Part shown: piece by piece, positions 28,226-36,682 of the stretch | Numbering within the stretch: position 1 is the stretch's first letter | Layout: every line of letters begins with the position of its first letter | Source: Dysgonamonadaceae bacterium | GTDB taxonomy: Bacteria > Bacteroidota > Bacteroidia > Bacteroidales > Azobacteroidaceae | NCBI GenBank assembly: GCA_031253625.1 | Contig: JAIRVZ010000122.1 | Location: 1-64,000 of the forward strand | Reading direction: 5' to 3' | Length of the DNA: 64,000 bases | Notes under the pieces: model-generated | The model's database searches: none | The model's input: the letters and a program-made list of their open reading frames with translations, nothing else | What the model was told of the DNA's origin: nothing | Program-made: the position numbers and the translations under genes

Positions 28226-28645
28226 ATGAAAAATTCAGCAGAAACAATCGAGAATTTGATAGACCAACAGGATGTTAGTTTTATAAGTTCTGTCGATGAA
28301 AATGGTTATCCAAACACAAAAGCGATGTTAGCGCCTGTCAAGCGAAACGGTATCAAAACATTTTATTGGCATACAAACAGTCCATCGATGAGAATAAAGC
28401 AATACCGAAACAATCAGAAAGCTTGTATTTACTTTTGCGACAAGCATTCTTTCCGTGGAGTAATGTTGAAAGGAATAATGGAAGTCATTGACGATGTGGA
28501 TATTAAAAAAGAAATTTGGAAAGACGGATTTTCGATGTATTATCAGGGTGGAAGGGACGGTGGAGATTTTATAATATTAAGATTTACGGCCGAAACAGGA
28601 AGATATTACAGCAATTTCCGTTCAGAAGATTTTGATATTGTATGA
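28226..28645 (+). CDS. Pyridoxamine 5'-phosphate oxidase-like flavin-binding protein
   Basis: 139 residues, the length of single-domain FMN split-barrel proteins. Motifs: DVSFISSVDENGYPNTKAML (first strands), FYWHTNSPSMRIKQYRNNQK (the flavin phosphate region), CIYFCDKHSFRGVMLKGIME and the end GRYYSNFRSEDFDI. Such proteins include pyridoxamine oxidases and general stress proteins; the Bacteroidota version has no assigned reaction. It converges with rsmF, 14 bp apart. Confidence 0.8.
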   Translation: MKNSAETIENLIDQQDVSFISSVDENGYPNTKAMLAPVKRNGIKTFYWHTNSPSMRIKQYRNNQKACIYFCDKHSFRGVMLKGIMEVIDDVDIKKEIWKDGFSMYYQGGRDGGDFIILRFTAETGRYYSNFRSEDFDIV

Positions 28646-28659
28646 ACATAAAAAAAGCA

Positions 28660-30120
28660 TCAACTCTTGCGAATCCGCCATTCTTGCGGATATAAATTAT
28701 TAGCCCGATTGCCGATATTTTTCACAAATCCGATGGGTTGATTTTGAAAAGTTAAAACTACATATCCTTTTGGTGTTTGAGGTGGAAGTTGGATAGACTC
28801 CCGCCTCAAATAGTTTATAGCGGTTTCTTTGTCAACTTCTACTAACGGAAACGCTTTCGGATTAAAATTTACAGACATTGCCAATGAATGGTCGGGGATA
28901 ATGTCTTTTCCTTTGATTTCTCCGATAGTTATTCCAGCATGAATAATGCGCAAAGCGTTTTTTACTTCCAAATATTCAGATTCATATTTTTTAGGAAAAG
29001 CTGAAATAATATTGTTATTCGCATGAATAGAAAACGACTCAAAATCTGTTATCCAGTCGTTTATTTGTTGCGGAATAATCGTTTTATCTTTTGCCTTCTG
29101 TCTTTTATCTTTGTTCTTTACTCTTTGTTCTCTATTCTCCCCCGACACCTCCGGTTTCTGAAGAGCAGCGATAAAAAAACCTTCTCCTTTGGTTTTTCCG
29201 GGAATAAACCGAAAAACAGAATAATCATATTTTTTGGCACGAGTGATATTCCAATCTTGCTGCAAAGGAATATCCAAAGGGATTGCATTGAATGTTTTGA
29301 TTATCCAGTGAATATTCTCTTCATTTTCTTCCAAATTAAAAGTGCAAGTACTGTAAACCAAAACGCCTCCGGGTTTAAGAGCGGGCCAAATATCGGCAAT
29401 AATGCGTTGTTGCCTTTCCGCACAAAGGTTGACATTCGACAACGACCACTCCGAAACGGCATTTTTATCTTTACGAAACATTCCTTCTCCCGAACAAGGC
29501 ACGTCTGCCACAATCAAATCGAAAAAATCAGGCAATGAATTTCCGATAACTTCAGGGTCGTTATTGCTTACAATGGTATACGGATTTCCCCATTTAGTGA
29601 GATTTTCACTCAAAATATAAGAACGGGAACGAATTACTTCGTTGGCTATCAATAAACTTCCTTCCGGTAATAGTGAGGATAAATGAGTTGATTTTCCTCC
29701 AGGGGCTGCGCACAAATCTAAGCACCTAATCGGTAAATCATTAAGGGATTTAAAACCCTTAAGAATTTGCTCAAGAAACATGGATGAGGCCTCTTGAACA
29801 TAATAGCAACCTGCATGAAATAGCGGGTCGAAAGTAAATGAGGGGCGCTCTTTTAAATAGTAGGCGTTGGATGCCCAAGGAACACGTTCGGCGTAGTCTC
29901 TGACTACGTCGGTGTTAAATACAAAGCTCTGCTTTGCGAATATGCAAGTCAGAGACTTGCTTTTAGTCGCGACGTAGTCAGAGACTACGCCGAACCGAGA
30001 CATGTTCAACCTAACACTCGTAACCGGTTCTTCATCCATTGCCTGAATAAAAGAATCGAAATCATCGCCCAAAACGGCTTTTGTTCTTGTAAGAAATGCT
30101 TCCGGGAAATTCATCATCAC
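28660..30120 (-). CDS. rsmF: rRNA (cytosine-C5)-methyltransferase, RsmF/NOL1 family, with repeat insertion
   Basis: 486 residues. SAM enzyme methylating C5 of a cytosine in rRNA. The domain order is intact: N-terminal region, VPWASNAYYL followed by FTFDPLFHAGCYYVQEASSM, SAM site LDLCAAPGGKSTHLSSLL, catalytic DVPCSGEGMFRKD and YSTCTFNLEENE, then a C-terminal RNA-binding tail. Residues of about 42-79 are the translation of a 110-bp palindromic element (29886-29995), inserted between the N-terminal RLNMSR and VPW, normally near each other. A second odd stretch, residues near 328-346 (GENREQRVKNKDKRQKAKDK), is a charged low-complexity linker coded at about 29081-29142. Despite both, the frame is whole. 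The first three codons are ATG; the third (30114) may be the true start. Confidence 0.9.
   Translation of the reverse strand: MMMNFPEAFLTRTKAVLGDDFDSFIQAMDEEPVTSVRLNMSRFGVVSDYVATKSKSLTCIFAKQSFVFNTDVVRDYAERVPWASNAYYLKERPSFTFDPLFHAGCYYVQEASSMFLEQILKGFKSLNDLPIRCLDLCAAPGGKSTHLSSLLPEGSLLIANEVIRSRSYILSENLTKWGNPYTIVSNNDPEVIGNSLPDFFDLIVADVPCSGEGMFRKDKNAVSEWSLSNVNLCAERQQRIIADIWPALKPGGVLVYSTCTFNLEENEENIHWIIKTFNAIPLDIPLQQDWNITRAKKYDYSVFRFIPGKTKGEGFFIAALQKPEVSGENREQRVKNKDKRQKAKDKTIIPQQINDWITDFESFSIHANNNIISAFPKKYESEYLEVKNALRIIHAGITIGEIKGKDIIPDHSLAMSVNFNPKAFPLVEVDKETAINYLRRESIQLPPQTPKGYVVLTFQNQPIGFVKNIGNRANNLYPQEWRIRKS
29886..29995. repeat. 110-bp nested palindromic element inside rsmF
   Basis: The outer arms pair perfectly over 26 bp (29886-29911 with 29970-29995) and contain GCGTAGTCTCTGACTACG. 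Two smaller hairpins lie within: CAAAGCTCTGCTTTG, and GCAAGTCAGAGACTTGC. All share a CTCTG/CAGAG centre, so it looks like a compound of related short palindromes. It keeps the rsmF frame open. Confidence 0.88.
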
Positions 30121-30121
30121 A

Positions 30122-30151
30122 TTGATACTTTCCGCAAAAATACTAATTTTG
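30122..30151 (+). promoter_or_regulatory. Promoter of the RsmI-like gene
   Basis: TTG at 30122-30124, 19 bp, TAATTTTG at 30144-30151, and the ATG at 30165; the leader would be under 10 nt. It overlaps the rsmF start region on the other strand. Confidence 0.6.
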
Positions 30152-30164
30152 CAAAAAACAATTT

Positions 30165-30890
30165 ATGCAACCCTCACTTTTTCTTATTCCGGTCACTTTA
30201 GGAGAAACAGAAACGAAGTTCGGCATTAGCCAAATCGACCGTGTTCTCCCGCCATACAACCGCGAAATTATTTCACAAATAAGCTATTTTATTGTGGAAA
30301 ATATCCGAAGTGCACGACGCTTTTTAAAGAAAACCGACAATGCCATTGACATTGATAAGCTCACTTTTTTTGAGTTAAACAAACATACTTCTTCCGATAG
30401 TATCTCCGGTTTCTTAAATCCGATTTCAGAGGGATATTCCGTAGGTGTGATTTCGGAGGCCGGTTGTCCTGCGATTGCCGACCCGGGTGCGGATGTAGTC
30501 GCCATTGCTCAAAGAAAAAATATCCCGGTAATTCCTTTGGTTGGTCCATCTTCGATACTGATGTCGCTGATGGCCTCCGGATTCAACGGACAAAGTTTTG
30601 CATTCCACGGTTATTTGCCCATTGATTCAAACGAAAGAATATCCAAACTAAAATTATTGGAGCAAAGTATTTATACCGAAAATCAAACACAATTATTTAT
30701 CGAAACACCTTACAGAAATCAAAAATTAGTTGAAGACATTCTAAAAACTTGTAAGCCTTCGACCAAACTTTGCATTGCAGCCGATATTACTTGCGAGGGC
30801 GAATTTATCAAAACAAAAACGGTTGCAGAGTGGAAGAAGCAACTTCCTGATTTAGATAAAAGACCCTGCATTTTTTTAATCTATAAATAA
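30165..30890 (+). CDS. RsmI-like SAM-dependent (tetrapyrrole methylase family) methyltransferase
   Basis: 241 residues. The fold family is shown by GVISEAGCPAIADPGADVVAIAQ and VIPLVGPSSILMSLMASGFNGQSFAFHGYLP, the SAM- and substrate-binding blocks of RsmI, which 2'-O-methylates C1402 of 16S rRNA. The N-terminus differs from E. coli RsmI (LFLIPVTLGETETKFGISQI) and the protein is shorter (241 versus about 286), so it may be a Bacteroidota paralogue with another target. It is divergent from rsmF, and GT2 begins 4 bp after its stop. Confidence 0.85.
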   Translation: MQPSLFLIPVTLGETETKFGISQIDRVLPPYNREIISQISYFIVENIRSARRFLKKTDNAIDIDKLTFFELNKHTSSDSISGFLNPISEGYSVGVISEAGCPAIADPGADVVAIAQRKNIPVIPLVGPSSILMSLMASGFNGQSFAFHGYLPIDSNERISKLKLLEQSIYTENQTQLFIETPYRNQKLVEDILKTCKPSTKLCIAADITCEGEFIKTKTVAEWKKQLPDLDKRPCIFLIYK

Positions 30891-30894
30891 TATT

Positions 30895-32085
30895 TTGAAA
30901 CAATCAGCCTGTAAAATATATTTAGAAAAGCAAAAGTCAAAGGCTTTGACAAACGACATTCCTGTTTCAACAGATACGGAATTAATCGTTGTTATTCCAT
31001 GTTATAACGAACCTGATGTTAAAAAAACATTAGATAGTTTGTTTGCTTGCGATACAGGAGAATTTTGTACCGAAATCATTTTATTGATTAATTCTTTCGA
31101 AATCAGTAGTAACGAAATTAAAGAACTTAATCGAAAAACATTTGCCGAAGCTCAAGAATTTGCCTTACTCAACAATAATCCACACCTGAAACTAATACCA
31201 TTATTTATTGAAAATTTGCCCGGACACCAAACCGGAGCAGGACAACCTCGAAAAATCGGAATGGACGAAGCCCTGAGGCGATTTATTTCTATCGACAAAG
31301 AAGACGGTGTAATCGTTTCATTAGATGCCGATTGCTTGGTAGACAAAAATTATTTGACGGAAATCCAAAAAATATTTTACAAAAATAAAAAACTTTTATC
31401 TGCTACAATTGCATTTTACCATCCGGTTGAACATTTGTCTGAAAATGACCCAATTAGAAAATCCATCGAGTTGTATGAAGTTTACTTGCATTACTATCGA
31501 GCCGCGTTGAAATATACCGGCTATCCTTATGCGTATCATACTGTTGGTTCGGCTTTTGCTGTAAGATGTACGCCATACTCACAAGTCGGAGGAATGGGAA
31601 AACAACAAGCCGGAGAGGATTTTTATTTTCTTCAGAAAATTTTTCCTTTAGGACCAACCATAGAAATTACAAAAACGAAAGTGTATCCTGCAGCACGCTT
31701 GTCCGACAGGGTTCCGTTTGGCACAGGTCCCGCCTTGGCCAAAATGATTGCAGAAAAAGAAATTGTAAAGTATACCTATTCTTTCGAATCTTTCCAAATA
31801 TTGAAATCGTTATTCGATATCATCGACAATTTGTTCAAAGCGTCTTCCGAAAATATTGAACAAATTTTGAAAACGCTTTCTCCATGCTTAGCCGAATTTC
31901 TCTTAAACGACAATTTTATAGCAGAAATAGAAACGATTAATAAGACAACTTCTACCCTACCGGCTTTTAGAAAAAGATTTTTCAATTATTTCAACGCTTT
32001 TAAGATTTTGAAATTTCTAAACTTTGTGCATCCCAATTATTTGGAATTCAAGGAAGTTAGGCAAGAAATTTCGAAGGTTTTATAA
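30895..32085 (+). CDS. Glycosyltransferase family 2 protein
   Basis: 396 residues from a TTG codon at 30895, 4 bp after the previous stop; no ATG gives the conserved N-terminus. GT-A fold: LIVVIPCYNEPDVKKTLDSL near residue 30, then SLDADCLVDKNYLTEI with the DxD metal site, and a C-terminal acceptor region HTVGSAFAVRCTPYSQVGGM and QAGEDFYFLQKIFPLG. An insertion NLPGHQTGAGQPRKIGMDEA lies between. No signal peptide or clear membrane helices. Probably an envelope glycan enzyme; DUF4254 and GT9 follow downstream. Confidence 0.87.
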   Translation: MKQSACKIYLEKQKSKALTNDIPVSTDTELIVVIPCYNEPDVKKTLDSLFACDTGEFCTEIILLINSFEISSNEIKELNRKTFAEAQEFALLNNNPHLKLIPLFIENLPGHQTGAGQPRKIGMDEALRRFISIDKEDGVIVSLDADCLVDKNYLTEIQKIFYKNKKLLSATIAFYHPVEHLSENDPIRKSIELYEVYLHYYRAALKYTGYPYAYHTVGSAFAVRCTPYSQVGGMGKQQAGEDFYFLQKIFPLGPTIEITKTKVYPAARLSDRVPFGTGPALAKMIAEKEIVKYTYSFESFQILKSLFDIIDNLFKASSENIEQILKTLSPCLAEFLLNDNFIAEIETINKTTSTLPAFRKRFFNYFNAFKILKFLNFVHPNYLEFKEVRQEISKVL

Positions 32086-32101
32086 TTCATAATAAAATGA
32101 C

Positions 32102-32109
32102 TACCTTTG
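32102..32109 (+). promoter_or_regulatory. Promoter -7 box of the DUF4254-GT9 pair
   Basis: TACCTTTG with a weak -33 region; the ATG is at 32138. Confidence 0.45.
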
Positions 32110-32137
32110 TCGGCCTAAACTTGTAAAATACAACAAA

Positions 32138-32743
32138 ATGAAATTCTCTTCAGCAACGTTACCTATATTTGAGCAATCTTGTAATGATTATCACCAATGG
32201 AATGATGTAGATGCCCCTGATCAAAATCCTTATCCATTTAAATCAATCGAATATTATTTATATTTAAAAAATTGGATCGATACGATTCAGTGGCATTTAG
32301 AAGATATTATCAGAAATCCCAATATCGACCCTGTTGAAGCTTTGGCAATCAAAAGAAGAATCGATAAATCGAATCAAGACAGAACCGATTTGGTCGAATT
32401 GATTGACAGTTATTTCCTTGATAAGCACAAAGATATTAAATTGCTTTCGGATGCTACTATCAATACTGAAAGTCCGGCTTGGGCAATCGACCGGCTGTCG
32501 ATTTTAGTGTTGAAAATCTATCACATGCAACAGGAAGTCGACCGCGAAGATGCAGAAAACGTTCATCGCGAACAATGCAGAGCAAAATTAAATATATTGC
32601 TGGAGCAGAAAGAAGATTTATCCTCTGCTATCGACCAATTATTAACCGATATTGAAAACGGAGTGAAATACATGAAAGTTTATAAACAAATGAAAATGTA
32701 TAACGACCCTTCTTTGAATCCCGTTTTATACGGTAAAAAATAA
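32138..32743 (+). CDS. DUF4254 domain protein
   Basis: 201 residues. All-alpha, charged protein without signal peptide. Recognisable family stretches are FEQSCNDYHQWNDVDAPDQN, IEYYLYLKNWIDTIQWHLED, and IDKSNQDRTDLVELIDSYFL. The function is unknown. In Bacteroidota it is regularly found directly before a family 9 glycosyltransferase, as here (1 bp gap), so a role in envelope sugar transfer is a reasonable inference by neighbourhood only. Confidence 0.85.
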   Translation: MKFSSATLPIFEQSCNDYHQWNDVDAPDQNPYPFKSIEYYLYLKNWIDTIQWHLEDIIRNPNIDPVEALAIKRRIDKSNQDRTDLVELIDSYFLDKHKDIKLLSDATINTESPAWAIDRLSILVLKIYHMQQEVDREDAENVHREQCRAKLNILLEQKEDLSSAIDQLLTDIENGVKYMKVYKQMKMYNDPSLNPVLYGKK

Positions 32744-32744
32744 A

Positions 32745-33827
32745 ATGTCAAAAACGCTTGTCATCAGATTATCTGCGTTGGGAGATGTGGCAATGCTTAT
32801 TCCCGTACTGTATTCTTGTGCGCAAAAATATCCGCATGAAGAATTTTTGTTGATTACTAAAAACCCTTTACTTCCTATTTTCGAACACCGTCTCGCAAAT
32901 ATTGAGGTTTTGGGCGTAGATAGCAAAGATAAACACAAAGGTATTTTGGGATTAAAAAGGCTTATAAACGAACTTTCCAAACATAAGTTTAGTAGAGTTG
33001 CCGATATGCACGATGTGTTGCGCTCTAAAATGATTCGATACCATTTTCAAGCAAGAGGGGTAAAAGTAGCAGTTATAGATAAGGGGCGCAAAGAAAAAAG
33101 AGCATTAACCCGTAAACACAATAAAATCTCACATCCTTTAAAAACATCTTTCGAAAGATATTATGATGTCTTTCATCAATTAGGATATAATTTCGATATC
33201 GATTTCAAATCCATTTTTGATTTTGGAACAAGAGATTTTGATTTGATAAAGCATGTTTCCGGAACAAAAAACAATACTTGGATCGGGATAGCACCTTTCG
33301 CCAAACATCAAGGGAAAATCTATCCGGTTGAAAAAATGGAGAAAGTAGTCGAACTATTAGCCTCCGATTCGGATAAAACCATATTCCTTTTTGGAGGGAA
33401 AGAGGAATTAATGCAGTTAGAAAAACTTGCAGAGCCCTATACAAATGTTATTCCGACTACAAATAAAAAGCTTACATTTTCGACCGAATTACTGCTGATG
33501 TCGTATTTAGATGCTATGATTACCATGGATTCGGGAAATATGCACTTAGCATCGTTGGTCGGCACACCTGTTGTTTCAATTTGGGGAGCAACGCATCCTG
33601 ATGCCGGTTTTTTCGGCTACAAACAAAATCCGGACAATGCTGTACAGACCGAATTATTTTGTCGTCCCTGCTCCGTTTTTGGGAATAAACCTTGTTTTAA
33701 GAAAAATTGTGAATGTATGGAGCTAATAACTCCCGAAACGATCGTTTCAAAATTATCAAGCTTGCTCGTAAGTTACATTTCGCTTACCTATAGTTGTGAA
33801 AAAATCGCTAAAAAAGATGTTTTGTAA
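32745..33827 (+). CDS. Glycosyltransferase family 9 (heptosyltransferase-like)
   Basis: 360 residues. LVIRLSALGDVAMLIPVLYS is the heptosyltransferase N-terminus; WIGIAPFAKHQGKIYPVEKM is the nucleotide-sugar region, MDSGNMHLASLVGTPVVSIWGATHPDAGF is the C-terminal donor-binding block. A cysteine-rich tail follows (FCRPCSVFGNKPCFKKNCEC), common in this family. It probably adds a heptose or related sugar to the lipid A core on the cytoplasmic side of the inner membrane. It shares a transcript with DUF4254. Confidence 0.92.
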   Translation: MSKTLVIRLSALGDVAMLIPVLYSCAQKYPHEEFLLITKNPLLPIFEHRLANIEVLGVDSKDKHKGILGLKRLINELSKHKFSRVADMHDVLRSKMIRYHFQARGVKVAVIDKGRKEKRALTRKHNKISHPLKTSFERYYDVFHQLGYNFDIDFKSIFDFGTRDFDLIKHVSGTKNNTWIGIAPFAKHQGKIYPVEKMEKVVELLASDSDKTIFLFGGKEELMQLEKLAEPYTNVIPTTNKKLTFSTELLLMSYLDAMITMDSGNMHLASLVGTPVVSIWGATHPDAGFFGYKQNPDNAVQTELFCRPCSVFGNKPCFKKNCECMELITPETIVSKLSSLLVSYISLTYSCEKIAKKDVL

Positions 33828-33851
33828 AACAAAAAAAATCATGTAAATTTG
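33821..33851 (+). promoter_or_regulatory. Promoter of the toxin-antitoxin pair
   Basis: TTTG at 33821-33824 (overlapping the GT9 stop), 19 bp, TAAATTTG at 33844-33851; the ATG is at 33890. Confidence 0.65.
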
Positions 33852-33889
33852 CCTGTTGAAAAAATATTAAAAACAATAAGCAATAAAAA

Positions 33890-34051
33890 ATGACAACAAT
33901 AAAGAAAAAAACGACAAGACCTAAGGTAAGAGCAACTGCTGCATCTGTCAAAAGTAAGATTAAGCCCAGAGGTTTGGCCGGTTGGATGAAAGGGAAGATT
34001 CATTACGACGAAGATGCTGATATATTTAATTTAGAACCTCTGCCTCAATGA
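33890..34051 (+). CDS. Small protein upstream of PIN toxin, probable antitoxin
   Basis: 53 residues: a basic N-terminus (MTTIKKKTTRPKVRATAASV, many K, R and T) and an acidic tail (GKIHYDEDADIFNLEPLPQ). The stop overlaps the start of the PIN-domain gene by 3 bp, a typical coupling of type II toxin-antitoxin pairs. The tail resembles the C-terminal toxin-binding part of short Bacteroidota antitoxins next to VapC-like genes (GWMKGKI... EDADIF). It is assigned mostly by position and size. Confidence 0.75.
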   Translation: MTTIKKKTTRPKVRATAASVKSKIKPRGLAGWMKGKIHYDEDADIFNLEPLPQ

Positions 34052-34470
34052 TTAATTATTTGCTTGATACGCACATATTTATTTGGTTGCTAACAGACAG
34101 CGATAAACTTAATAATAACATACGCGAAGACATTGAATATTTCCAACATCCTTGCTATGTGAGTATAGAAACCTTACATGAGGTTGTTATTCTACAATCG
34201 TTGAAGAAGATAACATTAGATTACAGTTTAGAAAAAATTGTAGATTATTTGAAAACCACTCAAATTCAAATTTTACCACTTGAAATTAACCATGTAAAAG
34301 CATTAGGAAAGCTGCCGACAAACAGAATTGATAAACAAATACACGACGACCCTTTTGACAGGATGCTGATTGCTCAGGCGATTGCAGAAAAACTAACAAT
34401 TATTAGTTCAGACGGCAAATTTCCTCCTTATTGCGATTATGGACTAAAATTACTTGTAAACAAAAAATAA
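34048..34470 (+). CDS. PIN domain toxin, VapC-like
   Basis: 140 residues. PIN-fold ribonuclease: the first acid is D7 in LLDTHIFIWLL; further acids are in SIETLHEVVI (E), DDPFDRMLIAQAI (D), and ISSDGKF (D). Many VapC toxins cleave tRNA or rRNA; the target here is unknown. Overlap with the small gene upstream indicates a toxin-antitoxin operon with its own promoter, placed between a GT9 and dapB. Confidence 0.9.
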   Translation: MINYLLDTHIFIWLLTDSDKLNNNIREDIEYFQHPCYVSIETLHEVVILQSLKKITLDYSLEKIVDYLKTTQIQILPLEINHVKALGKLPTNRIDKQIHDDPFDRMLIAQAIAEKLTIISSDGKFPPYCDYGLKLLVNKK

Positions 34471-34481
34471 TAATCAATTAT

Positions 34482-35219
34482 ATGAAAATTGCGCTTATTG
34501 GATATGGAAAAATGGGTAAGGAAATCGAAAAAATTGCCTTAGACCGTGGACATGAAATTGTCTCCATTATCGACATCGACAATCTACATGATTTTGATTC
34601 AGAGGCATTTAAAAGTGCCGAAGTTGCCATCGAATTTACCCAACCACAAATAGCCATAAACAATTACAGAAAGTGCTTAGAACGAAATATGCCCGTAGTT
34701 GCCGGAACAACCGGTTGGTTGGAGCATTTGCCCGAAATTAAAACTGCCTGCGAGAAAGAAGGAAAAACTTTTTTCTACGCATCGAATTACAGTTTGGGCG
34801 TGAATGTATTTTTTGCTGTGAATAAATATTTAGCTCGTATTATGAACCAATTTCCTAACTACGATGTAACAATGGAAGAAGTTCACCATATACACAAATT
34901 AGATGCCCCAAGCGGCACAGCCATTACGCTTGCAGAAGGAATCTTAGAAAATATAAGCCGGAAAAACAAATGGGTTGAAGGCAAAGAGGCAAAATCCGGT
35001 GAAACAACGTTCGGCATTAGCGAATTGGAAATTCGCTCCATCCGAGAAGGAGAAGTCCCCGGTATTCATGAAATTACTTATGAATCGGAGGCCGACATTA
35101 TCAGCATTAAACATGATGCAAAAAATCGAAAAGGTTTCGCTCTCGGAGCCGTTATAGCTGCTGAATTTACTAAAGGAAAAAAAGGTTTTTTAACCATGAA
35201 TGATATTTTTAATTTTTAA
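34482..35219 (+). CDS. dapB: 4-hydroxy-tetrahydrodipicolinate reductase
   Basis: 245 residues from the ATG at 34482 (MKIALIGYGKMGKEIEKIAL). An earlier in-frame ATG lies inside the toxin gene and lacks family support. NAD(P)H-dependent reductase of lysine/diaminopimelate synthesis, supplying peptidoglycan. Rossmann motif GYGKMGKEIE, then FTQPQIAINNY, VAGTTGWLEH, NYSLGVNVFF, and the signature VEEVHHIHKLDAPSGTA-like block (MEEVHHIHKLDAPSGTAITL). It begins 11 bp after the toxin gene and is followed in 5 bp by lepB. Confidence 0.95.
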   Translation: MKIALIGYGKMGKEIEKIALDRGHEIVSIIDIDNLHDFDSEAFKSAEVAIEFTQPQIAINNYRKCLERNMPVVAGTTGWLEHLPEIKTACEKEGKTFFYASNYSLGVNVFFAVNKYLARIMNQFPNYDVTMEEVHHIHKLDAPSGTAITLAEGILENISRKNKWVEGKEAKSGETTFGISELEIRSIREGEVPGIHEITYESEADIISIKHDAKNRKGFALGAVIAAEFTKGKKGFLTMNDIFNF

Positions 35220-35224
35220 ATAAA

Positions 35225-36682
35225 ATGAGAAAAGCTTCTAAATCACAATGGATTAAATTCGGCATCGTATCGCTGATATATATTCTTTTCATAGCTTGGG
35301 TTGGTAATTTCTGGTGGCTCCTGCTTTTACCTGTTTTTTTCGACATTTACATTTCCAAAATTGTTCCTTGGGGAAAATGGAAACAGTCAAAAAACAAAAG
35401 CGTAAGAAAAATTGCAGAATGGGTAGATGCTATTGTATTCGCCTTGGTAGCAGTATATTTTATTAATATTTTTGTCTTCCAAAACTACAAAATTCCGTCA
35501 TCTTCGCTCGAAAAAACTTTGTTGGTTGGCGACTTTTTATTTGTAAGCAAAGTGAGCTACGGACCACGTGTGCCTAACACCCCTCTTTCTTTTCCGTTGG
35601 CGCAACACACATTGCCGGTTATAAATACCAAATCGTATATCGAGTGGCCTCAATGGCCCTACAAACGCCTGAAAGGTTTTGGAGAAGTGCAACGTTACGA
35701 CATTGTTGTTTTCAATTTCCCTGCTGGAGATACTGTAGCTCTTAATTTTCAAGACAGAGATTTTTATACGTTGGCTTATCAGAAAGAAAGAGAATTCTCT
35801 CATGTGAAAAATGGCTCTCAGTATATCAGAAATAATCCGCAAGTGTTTGGAAAAGTAGTCTTCCGCCCCGTTGACCGACGCGAAAATTATGTAAAACGAT
35901 GTGTAGGTATGCCCGGAGATTCTTTGCAAGTCGTAGATAATCAAGTATATATTGATGGAAAGGCATTAGAAAATCCAAAAAAAATGCAGTTGAATTATTT
36001 TGTAGAAACAACCGGTTCTCATTGGAATGAAAAAACATTTTCAATGTTCGGTGTAAGTAAAGACGACTATACTTATATAGATGAAAATGGTCAGAGAAGA
36101 ATGGCTATGTGGGAACCTTATTGGTTGCAAAGGGTGGGAATAACCCCTGCCGGAAAAAATCAAATGGGACAAGAATACTTTAATCCTGTGTATAATATTC
36201 CTCTGACACAAGAGGCGTTGGCTAAATTGAAGAAAAGCGGTTATGCCAAATCAATTATAATCGAACCCGATTTTTTAGGCGGACCGGTTTATCCTATTCG
36301 TTACAATACGGGATGGACTCGTGATAATTACGGCCCGATATGGATACCTAAAAAAGGTGCAACTATCGAACTCAACGAAAAAAACATCGCCATCTACGAG
36401 CGTTGTATTGTCAACTATGAACACAATCAAATGAAAGTCGAAAACGGAAAAATCTTCATTAATGGAGAACCTGCGGACTCATATACGTTTAAGTATGATT
36501 ATTACTGGATGATGGGCGACAATCGACACAAATCGGCCGATTCTCGTTCTTGGGGATTTGTTCCCGAAGATCATGTGGTTGGAAAACCTATCCTTGTTTG
36601 GCTCTCTTTAGATAAAGACCATAGCTTGTTCAATGGAGGCATCCGCTGGAACCGCCTATTCAGATTTGTCGACAATGAGTAA
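35225..36682 (+). CDS. lepB: Signal peptidase I
   Basis: 485 residues, the long Bacteroidota form (E. coli 324). Two N-terminal membrane segments (about 11-47 and 66-86) precede the periplasmic catalytic domain. The catalytic serine is S94 in IPSSSLEKTLLVGDF, the lysine K224 in NYVKRCVGMPGDSLQV; box E is GDNRHKSADSRSWGFVPEDH. Large insertions (about 115-215 and 250-400) are usual in this phylum. It removes signal peptides from exported proteins. It follows dapB and overlaps a degenerate paralogue by 8 bp. Confidence 0.95.
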   Translation: MRKASKSQWIKFGIVSLIYILFIAWVGNFWWLLLLPVFFDIYISKIVPWGKWKQSKNKSVRKIAEWVDAIVFALVAVYFINIFVFQNYKIPSSSLEKTLLVGDFLFVSKVSYGPRVPNTPLSFPLAQHTLPVINTKSYIEWPQWPYKRLKGFGEVQRYDIVVFNFPAGDTVALNFQDRDFYTLAYQKEREFSHVKNGSQYIRNNPQVFGKVVFRPVDRRENYVKRCVGMPGDSLQVVDNQVYIDGKALENPKKMQLNYFVETTGSHWNEKTFSMFGVSKDDYTYIDENGQRRMAMWEPYWLQRVGITPAGKNQMGQEYFNPVYNIPLTQEALAKLKKSGYAKSIIIEPDFLGGPVYPIRYNTGWTRDNYGPIWIPKKGATIELNEKNIAIYERCIVNYEHNQMKVENGKIFINGEPADSYTFKYDYYWMMGDNRHKSADSRSWGFVPEDHVVGKPILVWLSLDKDHSLFNGGIRWNRLFRFVDNE

